Source: Nitrosomonas sp. (GTDB lineage: Bacteria > Pseudomonadota > Gammaproteobacteria > Burkholderiales > Nitrosomonadaceae). Taken from it: a stretch of DNA of 64,000 bases. The notes beneath the pieces were generated by a model. That model was not told the DNA's origin, made no database searches, and was given only the letters and a program-made list of their open reading frames with translations. This document shows positions 47,701 through 57,474 of this stretch, one piece after another. A program made the translations under genes and the position numbers. The stretch spans positions 46,798-110,797 of the forward strand of contig JAGNZK010000003.1 of the NCBI GenBank assembly GCA_017984435.1, given 5' to 3'. Each line of letters opens with the position of its first letter. Position 1 is the first letter of the stretch.

Positions 47701-48266
47701 GATTGCTGAACCAGCATCGCTTCATTGGTATGACCATCGCGTTGGATTTCAATATAGAAGCGATCGGGAAACAGATCAGCCCATTTTTGTGCCAGCACCT
47801 CAGCTTGTTGTGGATTATTTTGTAGAATGCATAATCCGATGTCACCCAAACGGGCGCCTGACAGCGCGATGAGTCCTTGTGATCCCCATTCATCGGTATT
47901 TAGCCAGGCTTCTTTGATCTCGGCTCTGCCGTGATGTTGGTTTTCCCGATAGGCGCGTGATAACAGGCGGGATAATAATAAATAACCGGCGCGGGATTGG
48001 CAGAGTAATAATAACCGAATGGGTTTGTTGCGATCCGCTTCATTGGTGATCCAGACATCACATCCAAGAATCGGCTTAATGCCGTTTTTATGGGCACTTT
48101 GATAGAATTTGACCAGACCGAAAAGATTGGAAAGATCGGTTAATGCCAATGCCGGCATGTGGTCTGCTCTTGCTTTTGCAACGACCTCGGCAATACGGAT
48201 CGTGCTATCCAGAATGGAATATTCGCTGTGCAGGCGTAAGTGAATAAAAGCAGGATGGGTTGGCAT
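44763..48266 (-). CDS. dnaE: DNA polymerase III alpha subunit
   Basis: Catalytic subunit of the replicative polymerase, 1167 residues, normal length. The N-terminal PHP domain begins HLRLHSEYSILDSTIRI. The C-family polymerase core shows GPGRGSGAGSLVAYSLGITD and the catalytic PDFDIDFCQDRRELVIEYV, and later MGKKKVEEMAQQRDIF and GYGFNKSHAAAYALIAFQ. OB and tau-binding regions follow. It is transcribed divergently from trhP and ends just after an IS5 relic. Confidence 0.97.
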   Translation of the reverse strand: MPTHPAFIHLRLHSEYSILDSTIRIAEVVAKARADHMPALALTDLSNLFGLVKFYQSAHKNGIKPILGCDVWITNEADRNKPIRLLLLCQSRAGYLLLSRLLSRAYRENQHHGRAEIKEAWLNTDEWGSQGLIALSGARLGDIGLCILQNNPQQAEVLAQKWADLFPDRFYIEIQRDGHTNEAMLVQQSLALAQKFNLPVVATQAIQFLNPEDHRVHEARVCIAEGYTLEDKRRPRNFTEEQYFKTQAEITQLFADIPSALANTIEIAKRCNLVLELGINRLPLFPTPNNESLEQYLHDQASIGLKNRMVGLFPDTTLRNDKIPQYQSRLEFEVNTIIQMGFAGYFLIVADFINWAKHNNVPVGPGRGSGAGSLVAYSLGITDLDPLRYDLLFERFLNPERISMPDFDIDFCQDRRELVIEYVKQRYGTGKVSQIATFGTMAAKAVIRDIGRVMDLPYNFVDQLAKLIPFELGMTLKKARQLEPQLNLRAEEEEDVRNLLELAESLEGITRNIGMHAGGVLIASSEITDFCPVYCTESADSVVSQLDKDDVEKIGLVKFDFLGLRTLTTLDRAIGYIRQSHPNTESATKTDPTVQLFSLETLPLDDALTYALMRKGNAVGIFQFESRGMIDLLQKAKPDCFEDIIALVALYRPGPMDLIPEFIDRKHGKKTIEYLDPRLEPILGPTYGIMIYQEQVMQIAQVIGGYSLGSADLLRRAMGKKKVEEMAQQRDIFVAGAINNNLSQDKATELFGLMEKFAGYGFNKSHAAAYALIAFQTAYLKAHYPAEFMAACLSADMDDTDKVHIFVEDSIANGLTILAPDINLSGYRFIPVDNKTIRFGLGAVKGTGESAINSIIAAREQMGGFTDLFDFCNHVDRRIANRRVMESLIRVGAFDSLNPNRASLLASVGLAIESAEQTSQAVSQANLFGEAESQSHMQAQLIHVESWPDREKLRHEKISLGYYFSGHPFDTYAAALKRFIRTRLDRLNSSREPQLLAGIIHSIRVQMTRRGRMAIINLDDGKARVELVVFSELFDANRSWLKEDQLLIVEAKVSNRGHNGEEGDELRITAEQLYDFAGIRSRFAKQIRIHCDPFTLSQVSNLKTLLVPFSNQTPKPLGNYCPITLAYHNEFASADLELGNDWQVNLHDDLLQSLNTHFKTENVEIVY

Positions 48267-48328
48267 GGTGTTACAATTCGAGTCTGCGGTAATTCTGTCA
48301 TTTATACAATCGAGCGCTATTCTACATT

Positions 48329-49699
48329 ATGTTGAAATCACCAGAACTTTTACTTCCTGCCGGCTCCCTGGAGAAAATGCGCATTGCTTATGCATTTGGC
48401 GCTGATGCCGTGTATGCCGGCCAGCCTCGTTATTCGATGCGTGCACGCAATAACGAATTTGCTTTGGAGCAACTAAAAACAGGTATCACGGAAGCCCATG
48501 CTCTGGGCAAGAAATTTTTAGTTGCCAGCAATATCATGCCGCATAACGCCAAAATTAAAACGTACCTGGAAGATATGGCGCCGGTCATTGCCATGCAACC
48601 GGATGCGTTGATTATGGCTGATCCCGGATTGATTATGATGGTGCGGGAAAAGTGGCCGGACATACCGATTCATCTGTCGGTTCAGGCGAATACGGTGAAT
48701 TATATGGGCGTCAAGTTCTGGCAGAAAATAGGCTTGACGCGCGTCATTTTGTCGCGCGAATTATCGCTGGATGAAGTGGCGCAGATTCGCGATTATTGTC
48801 CTGATATGGAACTGGAAGTTTTTGTGCATGGTGCGCTGTGTATCGCTTATTCTGGACGTTGCCTGTTATCGGGATATTTTAATCACCGTGATCCGAATCA
48901 AGGCACTTGTACCAATTCATGCCGCTGGGATTATAAGGTTAAATCCGCCGAAGAAAATCCAAGTGGTGACATCCAGGAAGTAGAAAAAATCGATTTTGAT
49001 TTTGGTCAGGCGATGATGGAATCTAATCAACAATCCGGCATGGCGAGTGGGTGTGGATCGATTCCCCGCCATCCTGCTGCCGATCAAGTGTACCTGATCG
49101 AAGAAAAAGAACGGCCAGGGCAGTTAATGCCGATCATGGAGGACGAACATGGTACGTATATCATGAATTCCAAGGATCTGCGCGCTGTCGAGCATATTGA
49201 ACGGTTAGTGAACATAGGTGTGGATTCGCTGAAAATCGAAGGGCGCACCAAATCTTTATATTATGTGGCACGTACCGCACAGGTTTATCGCAAGGCGATT
49301 GACGATGCCGTCGCCAACAGACCGTTTGATCCGACTTTGTTAGGTGAACTGGAGGGCCTTGCGAATCGCGGCTATACCAGCGGGTTTTATCAGCGCCATA
49401 GCACGCAGGAAACCCAGAATTATCTGCGTGGGCATTCCGAATCCAATCGTAGTCAATATGTTGGCGACATTACTGGTTTTGATGCGGCTAATGGCATGGC
49501 GGAAATATTGGTTAAAAATCGCTTTCAGGTAGGCGATCGCCTCGAGATTATTCATCCGGAGGGTAATCAGGTGGTTGAGTTATCGCAGATGCTGGATGCT
49601 AAAGGGAAACCTGTTTTAATAGCACCCGGCAGTGGTCATCGGGTCAAAATACCGCTGACTGGTAATATTGCGCATGCATTTGTCGCCAGATTTTTCTAA
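48329..49699 (+). CDS. trhP: tRNA 5-hydroxyuridine formation protein TrhP (U32 peptidase family)
   Basis: U32-family protein (YegQ) needed, with prephenate, for 5-hydroxyuridine at tRNA position 34. Signatures are LLLPAGSLEKMRIAYAFGAD, YAGQPRYSMRARNNEF and the Cys cluster SGRCLLSGYFNHRDPNQGTC then TNSCRWDY. The Cys residues may bind an iron-sulfur cluster. The length of 456 residues fits TrhP rather than RlhA. Peptidase activity is not expected despite the family name. Confidence 0.9.
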   Translation: MLKSPELLLPAGSLEKMRIAYAFGADAVYAGQPRYSMRARNNEFALEQLKTGITEAHALGKKFLVASNIMPHNAKIKTYLEDMAPVIAMQPDALIMADPGLIMMVREKWPDIPIHLSVQANTVNYMGVKFWQKIGLTRVILSRELSLDEVAQIRDYCPDMELEVFVHGALCIAYSGRCLLSGYFNHRDPNQGTCTNSCRWDYKVKSAEENPSGDIQEVEKIDFDFGQAMMESNQQSGMASGCGSIPRHPAADQVYLIEEKERPGQLMPIMEDEHGTYIMNSKDLRAVEHIERLVNIGVDSLKIEGRTKSLYYVARTAQVYRKAIDDAVANRPFDPTLLGELEGLANRGYTSGFYQRHSTQETQNYLRGHSESNRSQYVGDITGFDAANGMAEILVKNRFQVGDRLEIIHPEGNQVVELSQMLDAKGKPVLIAPGSGHRVKIPLTGNIAHAFVARFF

Positions 49700-49717
49700 G
49701 AAATTGTCATTTTCAGG

Positions 49718-50737
49718 CTAGTTTTGCCGGCATTGATAATAAAAGAAACTGAGTATCTTTTTAGGTAGCCAATTCAATTTTCCTGGAAACGGGCCTTGTA
49801 TAAATCCGGCATGGCCGCCCTGTTCCGGGAATTCCAGCATGACTGCCGCTGACACATCTTCCTGTGCTGGTAACACGGATGCCGGCATGAAGGGATCGTT
49901 GCGCGCATTAATGACTAAGGTGGGTACCTTGATATGCGTCAGCCAAGGTTTGCTGCTCGATTGACGCCAATAGTCATCGGTACCGCGGAAACCATGCAGA
50001 GGAGCCGTGACCAGATTGTCAAAATCATAAATTGTGGTGCATTTCTTGAGTGCTTTGGCATCAAACAAACCGGGAAATTGCTCCAGTTTATCCAGTGCTT
50101 TGTATTTGAGTGTATTCAGAAAGTGGCGTGTATAGACTTGATTAAAACCAATATCCAATGCGGAACCCGCAGCAGCCAGATCAAGTGGTACGGATATCGT
50201 GGCAACACCTGCTACTAATTTCTTTGCCTGTTCTCCTTTTTCACCTAGCCATTTCAATAAGGCATTACCACCCAACGAGACACCAATGACATAAACGGGT
50301 TGTGTGGCGCTTGTTGCTTGCGTCTGACTGGTGATTCGCTGCAGCATCCAATCAATTTCAGCGGAATCACCGGCATGATAAGCACGAGACAATCGATTAG
50401 GTTTTCCGGAGCATCCGCGGAAATGAATGACAGCGCTACGCCAATTGTAATGCTTTAAGCGATTGGTAATACTCAGAATATAGTGACTGCACGATCCACC
50501 TTCCAAACCATGGAAAAATACAATTAAAGGTGAATGCGCAGAGCCATCTACCCAATCGACATCAACAAAATCCCCGTCATCGAGTTCCCAACGTTCACGT
50601 CGGTATTTAAAGAGTTGCGCTGGCTTATAGAAATAGGGGTAAAGTGTTTGCATGTTTCCGCCAGGTAACCAGGATGGCGCTGTATAAGGTTTTGTATAGA
50701 TTGGGATTGTATTTTCTGACATATTTTCTCTTTTCAA
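49718..50737 (-). CDS. yheT: Alpha/beta hydrolase, YheT family
   Basis: Predicted esterase/lipase-like hydrolase of up to 339 residues. Family segments are PSWLPGGNMQTLYPYF, FHGLEGGSCSHYI, the nucleophile elbow GVSLGGNALLKWLGE and the catalytic-His loop EQGGHAGFIQG. MSENTIPIY (start 50722) is a plausible alternative start five codons in. Substrate unknown. It is convergent with trhP, separated by 18 bases. Confidence 0.85.
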   Translation of the reverse strand: MKRENMSENTIPIYTKPYTAPSWLPGGNMQTLYPYFYKPAQLFKYRRERWELDDGDFVDVDWVDGSAHSPLIVFFHGLEGGSCSHYILSITNRLKHYNWRSAVIHFRGCSGKPNRLSRAYHAGDSAEIDWMLQRITSQTQATSATQPVYVIGVSLGGNALLKWLGEKGEQAKKLVAGVATISVPLDLAAAGSALDIGFNQVYTRHFLNTLKYKALDKLEQFPGLFDAKALKKCTTIYDFDNLVTAPLHGFRGTDDYWRQSSSKPWLTHIKVPTLVINARNDPFMPASVLPAQEDVSAAVMLEFPEQGGHAGFIQGPFPGKLNWLPKKILSFFYYQCRQN

Positions 50738-50809
50738 GTCCTCAAATATGCGAATGATAAAACTTGGAAATAGTTAATTATTCGGGTTTTTATTAGTTAT
50801 TTGCTACTC

Positions 50810-50853
50810 ATTCTGACATGGTAGTTTACTTATTCTGACATGATAGTTCATTT
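50810..50853. promoter_or_regulatory. Two 22-bp tandem direct repeats upstream of the giant RTX gene
   Basis: ATTCTGACATGGTAGTTTACTT (50810-50831) is followed at once by a copy differing at three positions (50832-50853). The spacing of 22 bases is close to two helical turns, fitting side-by-side regulator binding. Further on, CATGTCATGTCATAATT (about 50894-50910) repeats the TGACATG-like core in the opposite sense. It lies 83-126 bases ahead of the start codon. Confidence 0.5.
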
Positions 50854-50935
50854 GTCTGATCGATGAATGGGTAAATATACAGTTGAGAATTATCATGTCA
50901 TGTCATAATTATTTATATAAATCATAAGGATGGGC

Positions 50936-53900
50936 ATGAATGATCAGCAATTGGAAATAATACGAATGATTCATGCCATGTTCAGAGCGGCGCCAGGTGC
51001 ACATCATTTAAGTGAATTTGTCACTTTTACTGACAATGCTGATCGTTCTGTTAGAGATCTGGCCGATATTCTTGCACAGACTGATATTTTTAAACAGTCG
51101 TTATATGCAGACACCTTGTCCAATAATGATTTTGCCAGTCAATTTGTAGAAAATACCGTTGGTCACCTGGTAAGTATGGAAAATAAATCATGGGCGGTTT
51201 CAGAAATAGAAAGAATGTTAGATCAGGGCGAAAGTCGTGGGGAAGTCATACACTGGGCGGCGATAGCGCTGGCATCGGTTGATTCAACTAATGCAGACTG
51301 GGGTGCGGCAGCGCAACAATTTAATCATCAAGTTGAAGTCGCTGCCTTCTATTCCATTGATCAAGCCGGGCCGGCGACGAGTCTGGCTGTCTTACAACAA
51401 GTCACTGCGAATATTACCGATGATATTGCCATGGTAGTCCCGGCTAAAGCGTTATTAGAATCGGGTGTCACTGGAAAAGTAATGGATGGTTATATCAATG
51501 GGGCATTCGTATTTGCAGATTTGAATGGGGATGAACTACTGAATCCTGGCGAGTCTAGTGTAATCACTGATGCGCTAGGCAATTATACGTTACAGGGTGT
51601 AGCCGGATTCGGCCAGTTAATCGTGTCCGGGGGAACCGATATTTCCACGGGCAAGTTATTGGAAGGGAATATGACGGCACCGGCAGGTTCGACAGTCGTC
51701 AATTCACTGACCACACTGGTTGATGCGGTAGCGAAAAATAATGCCATGACAGTGGCGGATGCTGCTGTGGAAGTGTTGACATCACTGGGTTTAAATACGG
51801 ATATTAATCCGCTTCACTTTGATCCGATTAAAGAAACACTGCGTACCGATACCGATGCGAATGCAATCGATATTGCAGTGACTATGCATGTCGCAACCGT
51901 TCAAATCCAGATACTCATCAGTCAAACAGCTGCGGTATTGAATGGTGTGGGGGTCTCGATAGATGAGGCTACAGCGATTGATCAGGCTTACGAGGCACTG
52001 GCCGCATCGTTGGTGAACAATACGGAGTTGTTTGATTTAACATCCAACGATGTGATTGCGCAGGTGATTCAGGATGCTACGATATTATCCGGTGCTGATA
52101 CTGCAGCGGTATTTAAAGTTGGTGTTTTGCTCACCGACGCTGCGCAAACTATTGCCAATTTAAACCAGGCAGTTACTAACGCATCCACCAGTAGTGCAAA
52201 TCAATCAAAAATCCTATCCAGTATTGCGGCGGTGCAAATTGTGGCTGAAGACATTGAAGACACGATGGTATTAGGCGCTGCAACGGGAAATGTCAGCGAT
52301 ACGGTAACCAGCACAATGGGATCCGCTTTAAGCGGCGCAATCGCAGCGGCTGGTCCCACGGTCGGTGATGTGACCGGTGATGGCGTGCCGGATCCGCTAC
52401 CATTGCCGCCACCGCCATCTTCCGGAGGCGGTGGCTCTTCGCCTCCTATACCCACCATTGAATCTTTTTTAGCGACAAATGCTACGGCATTTTCAGGTAC
52501 GGCGGCGCATGATATTTTGTCCGTTTCTACGGCAGCAACCTGGACCCCTTTGATAATGACACCGGTTTTGTTAAATGGCGGTACAGGTACCAATACGCTG
52601 AAAGTACAAGATGGTTCAAGTATTGCCGCTGCGGTCGTGATCAACTTTCCAAATTTAACCTTTGATGCGACGGGAGTGGCAGGAACCAACGACGTCACTA
52701 TGACAGCATCGCAGAATCAGCTCTTTACAGGAACCATAACGGCGGCAGGCAGCGGTGTCAATGGCGAGAAAATTACCATTGCGGGTGATGGCGCTATTAC
52801 CACCTTGGCAAACATAGAGAATTACAGCATTGGAGCCGACTCAACAAATGCACGTACGGTAACCGTTGCAAATGCCGGTACAAGTGTAACGAGCAGTTCT
52901 GCATCGGATGCGGTTACTTTTAACCTTGGTGCGTTGACTTATACCGCTACGATTACGGGTGAAACCACTGTCGATGATATTCTCAGCTTGGCAACGGGCG
53001 CGGATATGAGTAGTGGCACTATCACTTATGTAGAAGCGCTGACCTTGGCATCGGGGGCGTCGGTTACACTATCGGCGGCACAAAATCAAAATTTCACCGG
53101 AACTATAACAGCGGCAGGCAGCGGCGTGGGTGGTGAAAAGATCACCATCGCAGGTGATGGCGCGGTTACGGTTTTGTCAAATATCGAAACTTATGAGCTG
53201 GGGGATGATACGACCAATGCCCGTGCGCTGACTATCGGTTCCACCGCATTGAACCTGATTGCCAATAATGCGAGTGATACGGTCACTGTCAACGCAGCGG
53301 CACTGGCACAAAATACCGCATTGACTATCGCAACGACAAGTGATTCGGCATTGGTAGTGAATAGTCTGGCGGGTGATTTGGTTGCTTCCAATCTCAGTGG
53401 ATCGCTGGCAGTAACTACAGCCAACGCTGCCGATAACGGCATCAGTATTACGACGGGATCAGCCGCAATTTCGGTGAATGTGGCCACCGGTGCGGCATCC
53501 GATACTGTGAGTATCAATGCGGCTACTTTGGCAAATAATATTGCCTTGACCGTCACTTCCGGCGGGGGTGCGGCAGGTATCGTCAATGTTGCTGATTTGA
53601 CCGGTAATCTGGTTGTTTCAAACCCGACGAGCGGCACGATTGGTGTTGCAGTGACCGATAACACGGTCGATGATGGGATCGCCATCACCGCAGGGGCAGC
53701 CAATTTTGCAATTACCGGTGTTGCGGATGGCGATACCGTGACGGTAACAGGATTTACCGGATCGACATTGACTGGAGCAATTGCCGGTACAACGGGTAAG
53801 TTGAATATTACCGTAGGTACGGGAACGAGTAGCGTTACGACAGGTGCAGGCGATGATAGCTTTACTTTTGTCGCAACGACCGGTCTGACGAGTGCGGATA

Positions 53901-56431
53901 CGGTGGATGGCGGGGCAGGGACGGATATGGTCGCGCTCACTGGCAATACGGCTGTCGCGGCAACTAATTTTAATAATGTCAGGAATATCGAAACCATTAC
54001 TGTTGCCAATACGAACACGGCTGTTGCGATTACTACTCAGGATTTGCTGGTAGCCGCAGGTGCCACTTTGACGTTATCAAATGCGGCTAATTCGGGCATA
54101 TTGACCTTTATTGGTAGTGCAGAAACAGACGGTAATTTCAACATCACTGGCGGTACGGGTGTCGATAACATCACTGGCGGAGCTGGTAATGATACGTTTA
54201 CCTTTATCGCCGGGACAGGATTGACTACTGATACAGTGAACGGTGGCACGGGGACAGATACGGTGACGTTGACCGGTACCACGGCGGTGACTGCGGCTCA
54301 GTTCAACAATGTGAGTAATATCGAAGTTATTACATTGCCCAATATGATCAACACCGCTGTCGCCATCACTACAGTTAATGCGTTGGTTGCAGCGGGTGCA
54401 ACTCTAACGCTATCGAATTCAGCTAATGCGGGCATTCTGACATTTAATGGCGCGGCGGAGACAAATGGCGTGTTCAATATCACCGGCGGCACAGGGAATG
54501 ACAGTATCACTGGTGGTTCTGGAAATGACACGCTTGCCGGCGGCAACGGTAACGATAGTATTACAGCGGGTTTGGGTAATGACACCTTGTCCGGAGATGC
54601 GGGTAATGACACTTTTACGTTTGCTGCAGTTACCGGATTGACCAGTGGAGATACACTGAATGCAGGTGCAGGAACGGACACGGTGGCTTTGACTGGCAAT
54701 ACCGCCTTCACTGCGTCAGATTACTTTGACAATGTTAGCAGCATCGAAGCGATTACGCTCGGCAACACTAATACGGCTGTCACTATTACTACGCAGGATG
54801 CCCTGGTTGCTGCAGGCGCCACTTTAACGCTAACAGCTTCTACTTCTGGTGGATTAACATTTAATGGCGCTGCAGAAACGGACGGTGCATTTGCTATCAC
54901 TGGCGGCACGGGGAATGACAGTATCACGGGTGGCGATGGTGCAGATAGTATTGTTGGTAGCACCGGAAATGACAGTATTGTCGGTGGAGGTGGCGACGAT
55001 TTGTTTACCTTTGTTGCAGGCACTGGGCTAACCAGTGCGGATACCACCGTGAACGGAGGTGCGGGGATTGATACGGTCACATTGACGGGTAATACGACGA
55101 TTGCTGCGACCAATTTTGACAATGTGAGTAATATCGAAGTCATTACGCTTGCCAATACGACCACGGCTGTTACCATTACTGCTAAGGATGCACTGGTTGC
55201 AGCAGGGGCTGCTTTGACGCTTCAGGCAACTTCACTGACTACCGGTGTGCTGACATTTAATGGCACTGCAGAAACCGATGGTACTTTTAATATTACAGGT
55301 GGCGGCGGCGCAGATATTATCACGGGCGGTGCGGGGAATGACATCATTGACGGTGGTGCGGGAAATAATAATATAACGGCTGGGCTAGGTAATGATGCGA
55401 TCGTTGGTGGTTCGGGGAGTGAAACCTTCACGTTTGCCGCTGCTACCGGTCTAACCAGTGGAGATACACTGGATGCCGGTGCAGGAACGGATATCGTTGC
55501 TTTATCCGGTAATACAGCTTTTTTTGCATCAAATGATTTTGACAATGTTAGATATATCGAAACTATTACATTGGCCAATACGAATACGGTTGTTACCATT
55601 ACTACGAAGGATACCTTAGTTGCAGCGAGCGCAACGCTGACACTGACGAATGCTGCTAATTCAGGAACGCTGACATTTATTGGCAGCGCGGAAACAGACG
55701 GTCTATTCAGTATTACCGGCGGGACAGGCAATGACAGTATTTCCGGAGGTTCCGGGAATGATACACTCGCCGGTGGTACTGGTAACGATACGCTCATAGG
55801 TGGCTCGGGCAATGATAGTATTACCAGCGGCGCAGGCAATGACAGTATTACTGGAAATGCAGGTGCTGATACGATTCCTCTGGGCAGCGGTGCGAATGAT
55901 AGTACCCGGCAGACAGTCATTTACAGTTCCATTTCAGATGGTGGTGCTGCCGGTGCAAGTAGTGGAGCGGACGCGATTACCCAGTTTGATGCCAATGCCA
56001 ATGATGCCACGGATGATCTGATTCAGGTCTCAGGAGTGTTTAAAACAGTGGTGGATGACGATAATGATGGTACTCTGGATTATTCGGCGAGTGATGGAGT
56101 TGATTTAGGAAATCAAGCTATTGACGGTGGTGCTGATCAGGAAGCAACTGCGTTGCTTGATGCAGAGATAGAGATTGCGTTGGCGGCGTTCACTACGCCA
56201 GGGTTGGCGAGCGTTCTGACCGAATTAGGAGAAGAGATTGATTTTTCCGGTATTGCCACAGGTGAGGAGCACTTGTTCATCGTCAATTTCTCAGCTACGC
56301 AAGCTGCAACGGTGCTGTATACGGCTGGATCCGGCGGTGACGATATCATCGTTGCAACGGACATTCAGGTGCTGGGTATCGTGACGCATAATGACGGCAC
56401 CGGTTTGATTGCCAGTAATATGACATTCTAG
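50936..56431 (+). CDS. Giant RTX/S-layer-like secreted protein
   Basis: Protein of about 1831 residues, extremely rich in Thr, Ala, Gly, Asn and Asp. ATG 50936 follows AAGGA by five bases; ATG 50930 overlaps that site. The N-terminal ~150 residues resemble the helical region seen in S-layer/DUF4214-type proteins. Then comes an all-beta domain with a Ca2+-like DLNGDELLNPGE loop, a Pro/Gly hinge (about residue 485-510, PLPLPPPPSSGGGGSSPP), two copies of an FTGTITAAGSGV unit, and five long modules (about 53830-55900) each ending in RTX nonapeptides (GGTGNDSITGGSGNDTL). There is no N-terminal signal; RTX repeats and a hydrophobic/acidic C terminus suggest type I secretion. No secretion ABC/HlyD genes are nearby. 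The frame is open throughout. Confidence 0.85.
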   Translation: MNDQQLEIIRMIHAMFRAAPGAHHLSEFVTFTDNADRSVRDLADILAQTDIFKQSLYADTLSNNDFASQFVENTVGHLVSMENKSWAVSEIERMLDQGESRGEVIHWAAIALASVDSTNADWGAAAQQFNHQVEVAAFYSIDQAGPATSLAVLQQVTANITDDIAMVVPAKALLESGVTGKVMDGYINGAFVFADLNGDELLNPGESSVITDALGNYTLQGVAGFGQLIVSGGTDISTGKLLEGNMTAPAGSTVVNSLTTLVDAVAKNNAMTVADAAVEVLTSLGLNTDINPLHFDPIKETLRTDTDANAIDIAVTMHVATVQIQILISQTAAVLNGVGVSIDEATAIDQAYEALAASLVNNTELFDLTSNDVIAQVIQDATILSGADTAAVFKVGVLLTDAAQTIANLNQAVTNASTSSANQSKILSSIAAVQIVAEDIEDTMVLGAATGNVSDTVTSTMGSALSGAIAAAGPTVGDVTGDGVPDPLPLPPPPSSGGGGSSPPIPTIESFLATNATAFSGTAAHDILSVSTAATWTPLIMTPVLLNGGTGTNTLKVQDGSSIAAAVVINFPNLTFDATGVAGTNDVTMTASQNQLFTGTITAAGSGVNGEKITIAGDGAITTLANIENYSIGADSTNARTVTVANAGTSVTSSSASDAVTFNLGALTYTATITGETTVDDILSLATGADMSSGTITYVEALTLASGASVTLSAAQNQNFTGTITAAGSGVGGEKITIAGDGAVTVLSNIETYELGDDTTNARALTIGSTALNLIANNASDTVTVNAAALAQNTALTIATTSDSALVVNSLAGDLVASNLSGSLAVTTANAADNGISITTGSAAISVNVATGAASDTVSINAATLANNIALTVTSGGGAAGIVNVADLTGNLVVSNPTSGTIGVAVTDNTVDDGIAITAGAANFAITGVADGDTVTVTGFTGSTLTGAIAGTTGKLNITVGTGTSSVTTGAGDDSFTFVATTGLTSADTVDGGAGTDMVALTGNTAVAATNFNNVRNIETITVANTNTAVAITTQDLLVAAGATLTLSNAANSGILTFIGSAETDGNFNITGGTGVDNITGGAGNDTFTFIAGTGLTTDTVNGGTGTDTVTLTGTTAVTAAQFNNVSNIEVITLPNMINTAVAITTVNALVAAGATLTLSNSANAGILTFNGAAETNGVFNITGGTGNDSITGGSGNDTLAGGNGNDSITAGLGNDTLSGDAGNDTFTFAAVTGLTSGDTLNAGAGTDTVALTGNTAFTASDYFDNVSSIEAITLGNTNTAVTITTQDALVAAGATLTLTASTSGGLTFNGAAETDGAFAITGGTGNDSITGGDGADSIVGSTGNDSIVGGGGDDLFTFVAGTGLTSADTTVNGGAGIDTVTLTGNTTIAATNFDNVSNIEVITLANTTTAVTITAKDALVAAGAALTLQATSLTTGVLTFNGTAETDGTFNITGGGGADIITGGAGNDIIDGGAGNNNITAGLGNDAIVGGSGSETFTFAAATGLTSGDTLDAGAGTDIVALSGNTAFFASNDFDNVRYIETITLANTNTVVTITTKDTLVAASATLTLTNAANSGTLTFIGSAETDGLFSITGGTGNDSISGGSGNDTLAGGTGNDTLIGGSGNDSITSGAGNDSITGNAGADTIPLGSGANDSTRQTVIYSSISDGGAAGASSGADAITQFDANANDATDDLIQVSGVFKTVVDDDNDGTLDYSASDGVDLGNQAIDGGADQEATALLDAEIEIALAAFTTPGLASVLTELGEEIDFSGIATGEEHLFIVNFSATQAATVLYTAGSGGDDIIVATDIQVLGIVTHNDGTGLIASNMTF

Positions 56432-56618
56432 TTTTAGGTTGTGGTAGTTTCAGTTATCCTCGTTTATCCCATAAAAATTTATCCATCATCTGGAATAGAT
56501 ATTTATCTCTGATCTGATTCCAGGAATAGTCATTGATAGGCTTATGGCGAGATGTTTAATAGTTTAAAATCTATCAGATGGTTATTTTAGTCAGCATGAT
56601 TCTCGGATTTAAATAGTG

Positions 56619-57449
56619 ATGAAAGTAAAAAGGCAGAACAAGCCGGTAAGGAAAAAAATACCTGTTACACAAGATCATCCAACGACGCTTGCACCGATAC
56701 TTCCCGGTACATTCACACCAGTTACTTTTAAGTTACAGAAGTTACTGGCGCAAAAGGGATTGGGATCGCGGCGGGAAATGGAAGCATTGATTGCTGCCGG
56801 TGAAGTCAGTGTGAATGGCAAAATTGCTGTGGTAGGTGATCGGGTTGGTGCGGAAGATGTCGTGCGTATCGGTAAGCGGGTGATTCGCTTGAATCTGGAA
56901 GAAAGTTTACCTAAGGTTTTGCTTTATCATAAACCTGAAGGTGAAATTGTCAGCCGGCATGATCCCGAAGGGCGTCCTTCGGTATTCGATAAATTGCCTC
57001 ATCTTCGATCATCAAAATGGATTGCGATTGGACGTCTGGATTTTAATACCAGCGGTTTGCTGGTTTTTACAACCGATGGTGTATTGGCCAATCGGTTAAT
57101 GCATCCCCGTTTTGAAGTGGAGCGCGAATATGCGGTACGGATACTGGGAGAGTTGACCTCCGAGCAGATGACACAATTGACTACGGGTGTCGAGTTGGCT
57201 GATGGTCCGGCGGCTTTTTCGTATTTGACCGAGCAGGGGGGGGAAGGGATCAATCATTGGTATCGTGTCATTCTGAAAGAGGGCAAGAATCGTGAGGTCC
57301 GGCGGATGTTTGAAGCGATTGGGCTGACGGTAAGTCGCTTGATGCGTGTACGCTTTGGTCCGATCAATCTGCCGCCGAGGATTAAACGAGGGCAGTGGCT
57401 GGAATTAGAAGAGAAAGAAATTCGGCGCTTGCTAAGCTTGGTTGCATGA
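56619..57449 (+). CDS. rluB: 23S rRNA pseudouridine synthase RluB
   Basis: Makes pseudouridine in 23S rRNA (position 2605 in E. coli). An N-terminal S4 RNA-binding domain (about residues 38-85: [20 protein letters not shown]) is followed by the RsuA-type catalytic domain with [17 protein letters not shown], where the Asp is the nucleophile, and [17 protein letters not shown] basic 35-residue N-terminal tail precedes S4. GTG 56616 would add one residue. RluE/RsuA paralogues are less likely given the size and S4 layout. Confidence 0.88.
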   Translation: MKVKRQNKPVRKKIPVTQDHPTTLAPILPGTFTPVTFKLQKLLAQKGLGSRREMEALIAAGEVSVNGKIAVVGDRVGAEDVVRIGKRVIRLNLEESLPKVLLYHKPEGEIVSRHDPEGRPSVFDKLPHLRSSKWIAIGRLDFNTSGLLVFTTDGVLANRLMHPRFEVEREYAVRILGELTSEQMTQLTTGVELADGPAAFSYLTEQGGEGINHWYRVILKEGKNREVRRMFEAIGLTVSRLMRVRFGPINLPPRIKRGQWLELEEKEIRRLLSLVA

Positions 57450-57474
57450 TCGATAGAAAGCGGTTAAAGAATAA

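Noticed and set aside
53830-55900. CRISPR-like or satellite DNA array.
   Set aside because: The periodicity is that of in-frame protein modules and RTX nonapeptides; repeat lengths vary and there are no uniform spacers or cas genes.
52201-55920. Several long minus-strand open frames (for example 52201-52698, 53191-54018, 54298-54711, 55222-55920) rich in Val, Pro and Ser.
   Set aside because: They are antisense shadows of the repetitive, codon-biased RTX gene. They share its repeat periodicity, have no ribosome sites and no recognisable protein features.
56490-56523. Terminator after the giant RTX gene.
   Set aside because: The stem CTGGAAT/ATTCCAG has a 20-base loop and no T-run, too weak to call.
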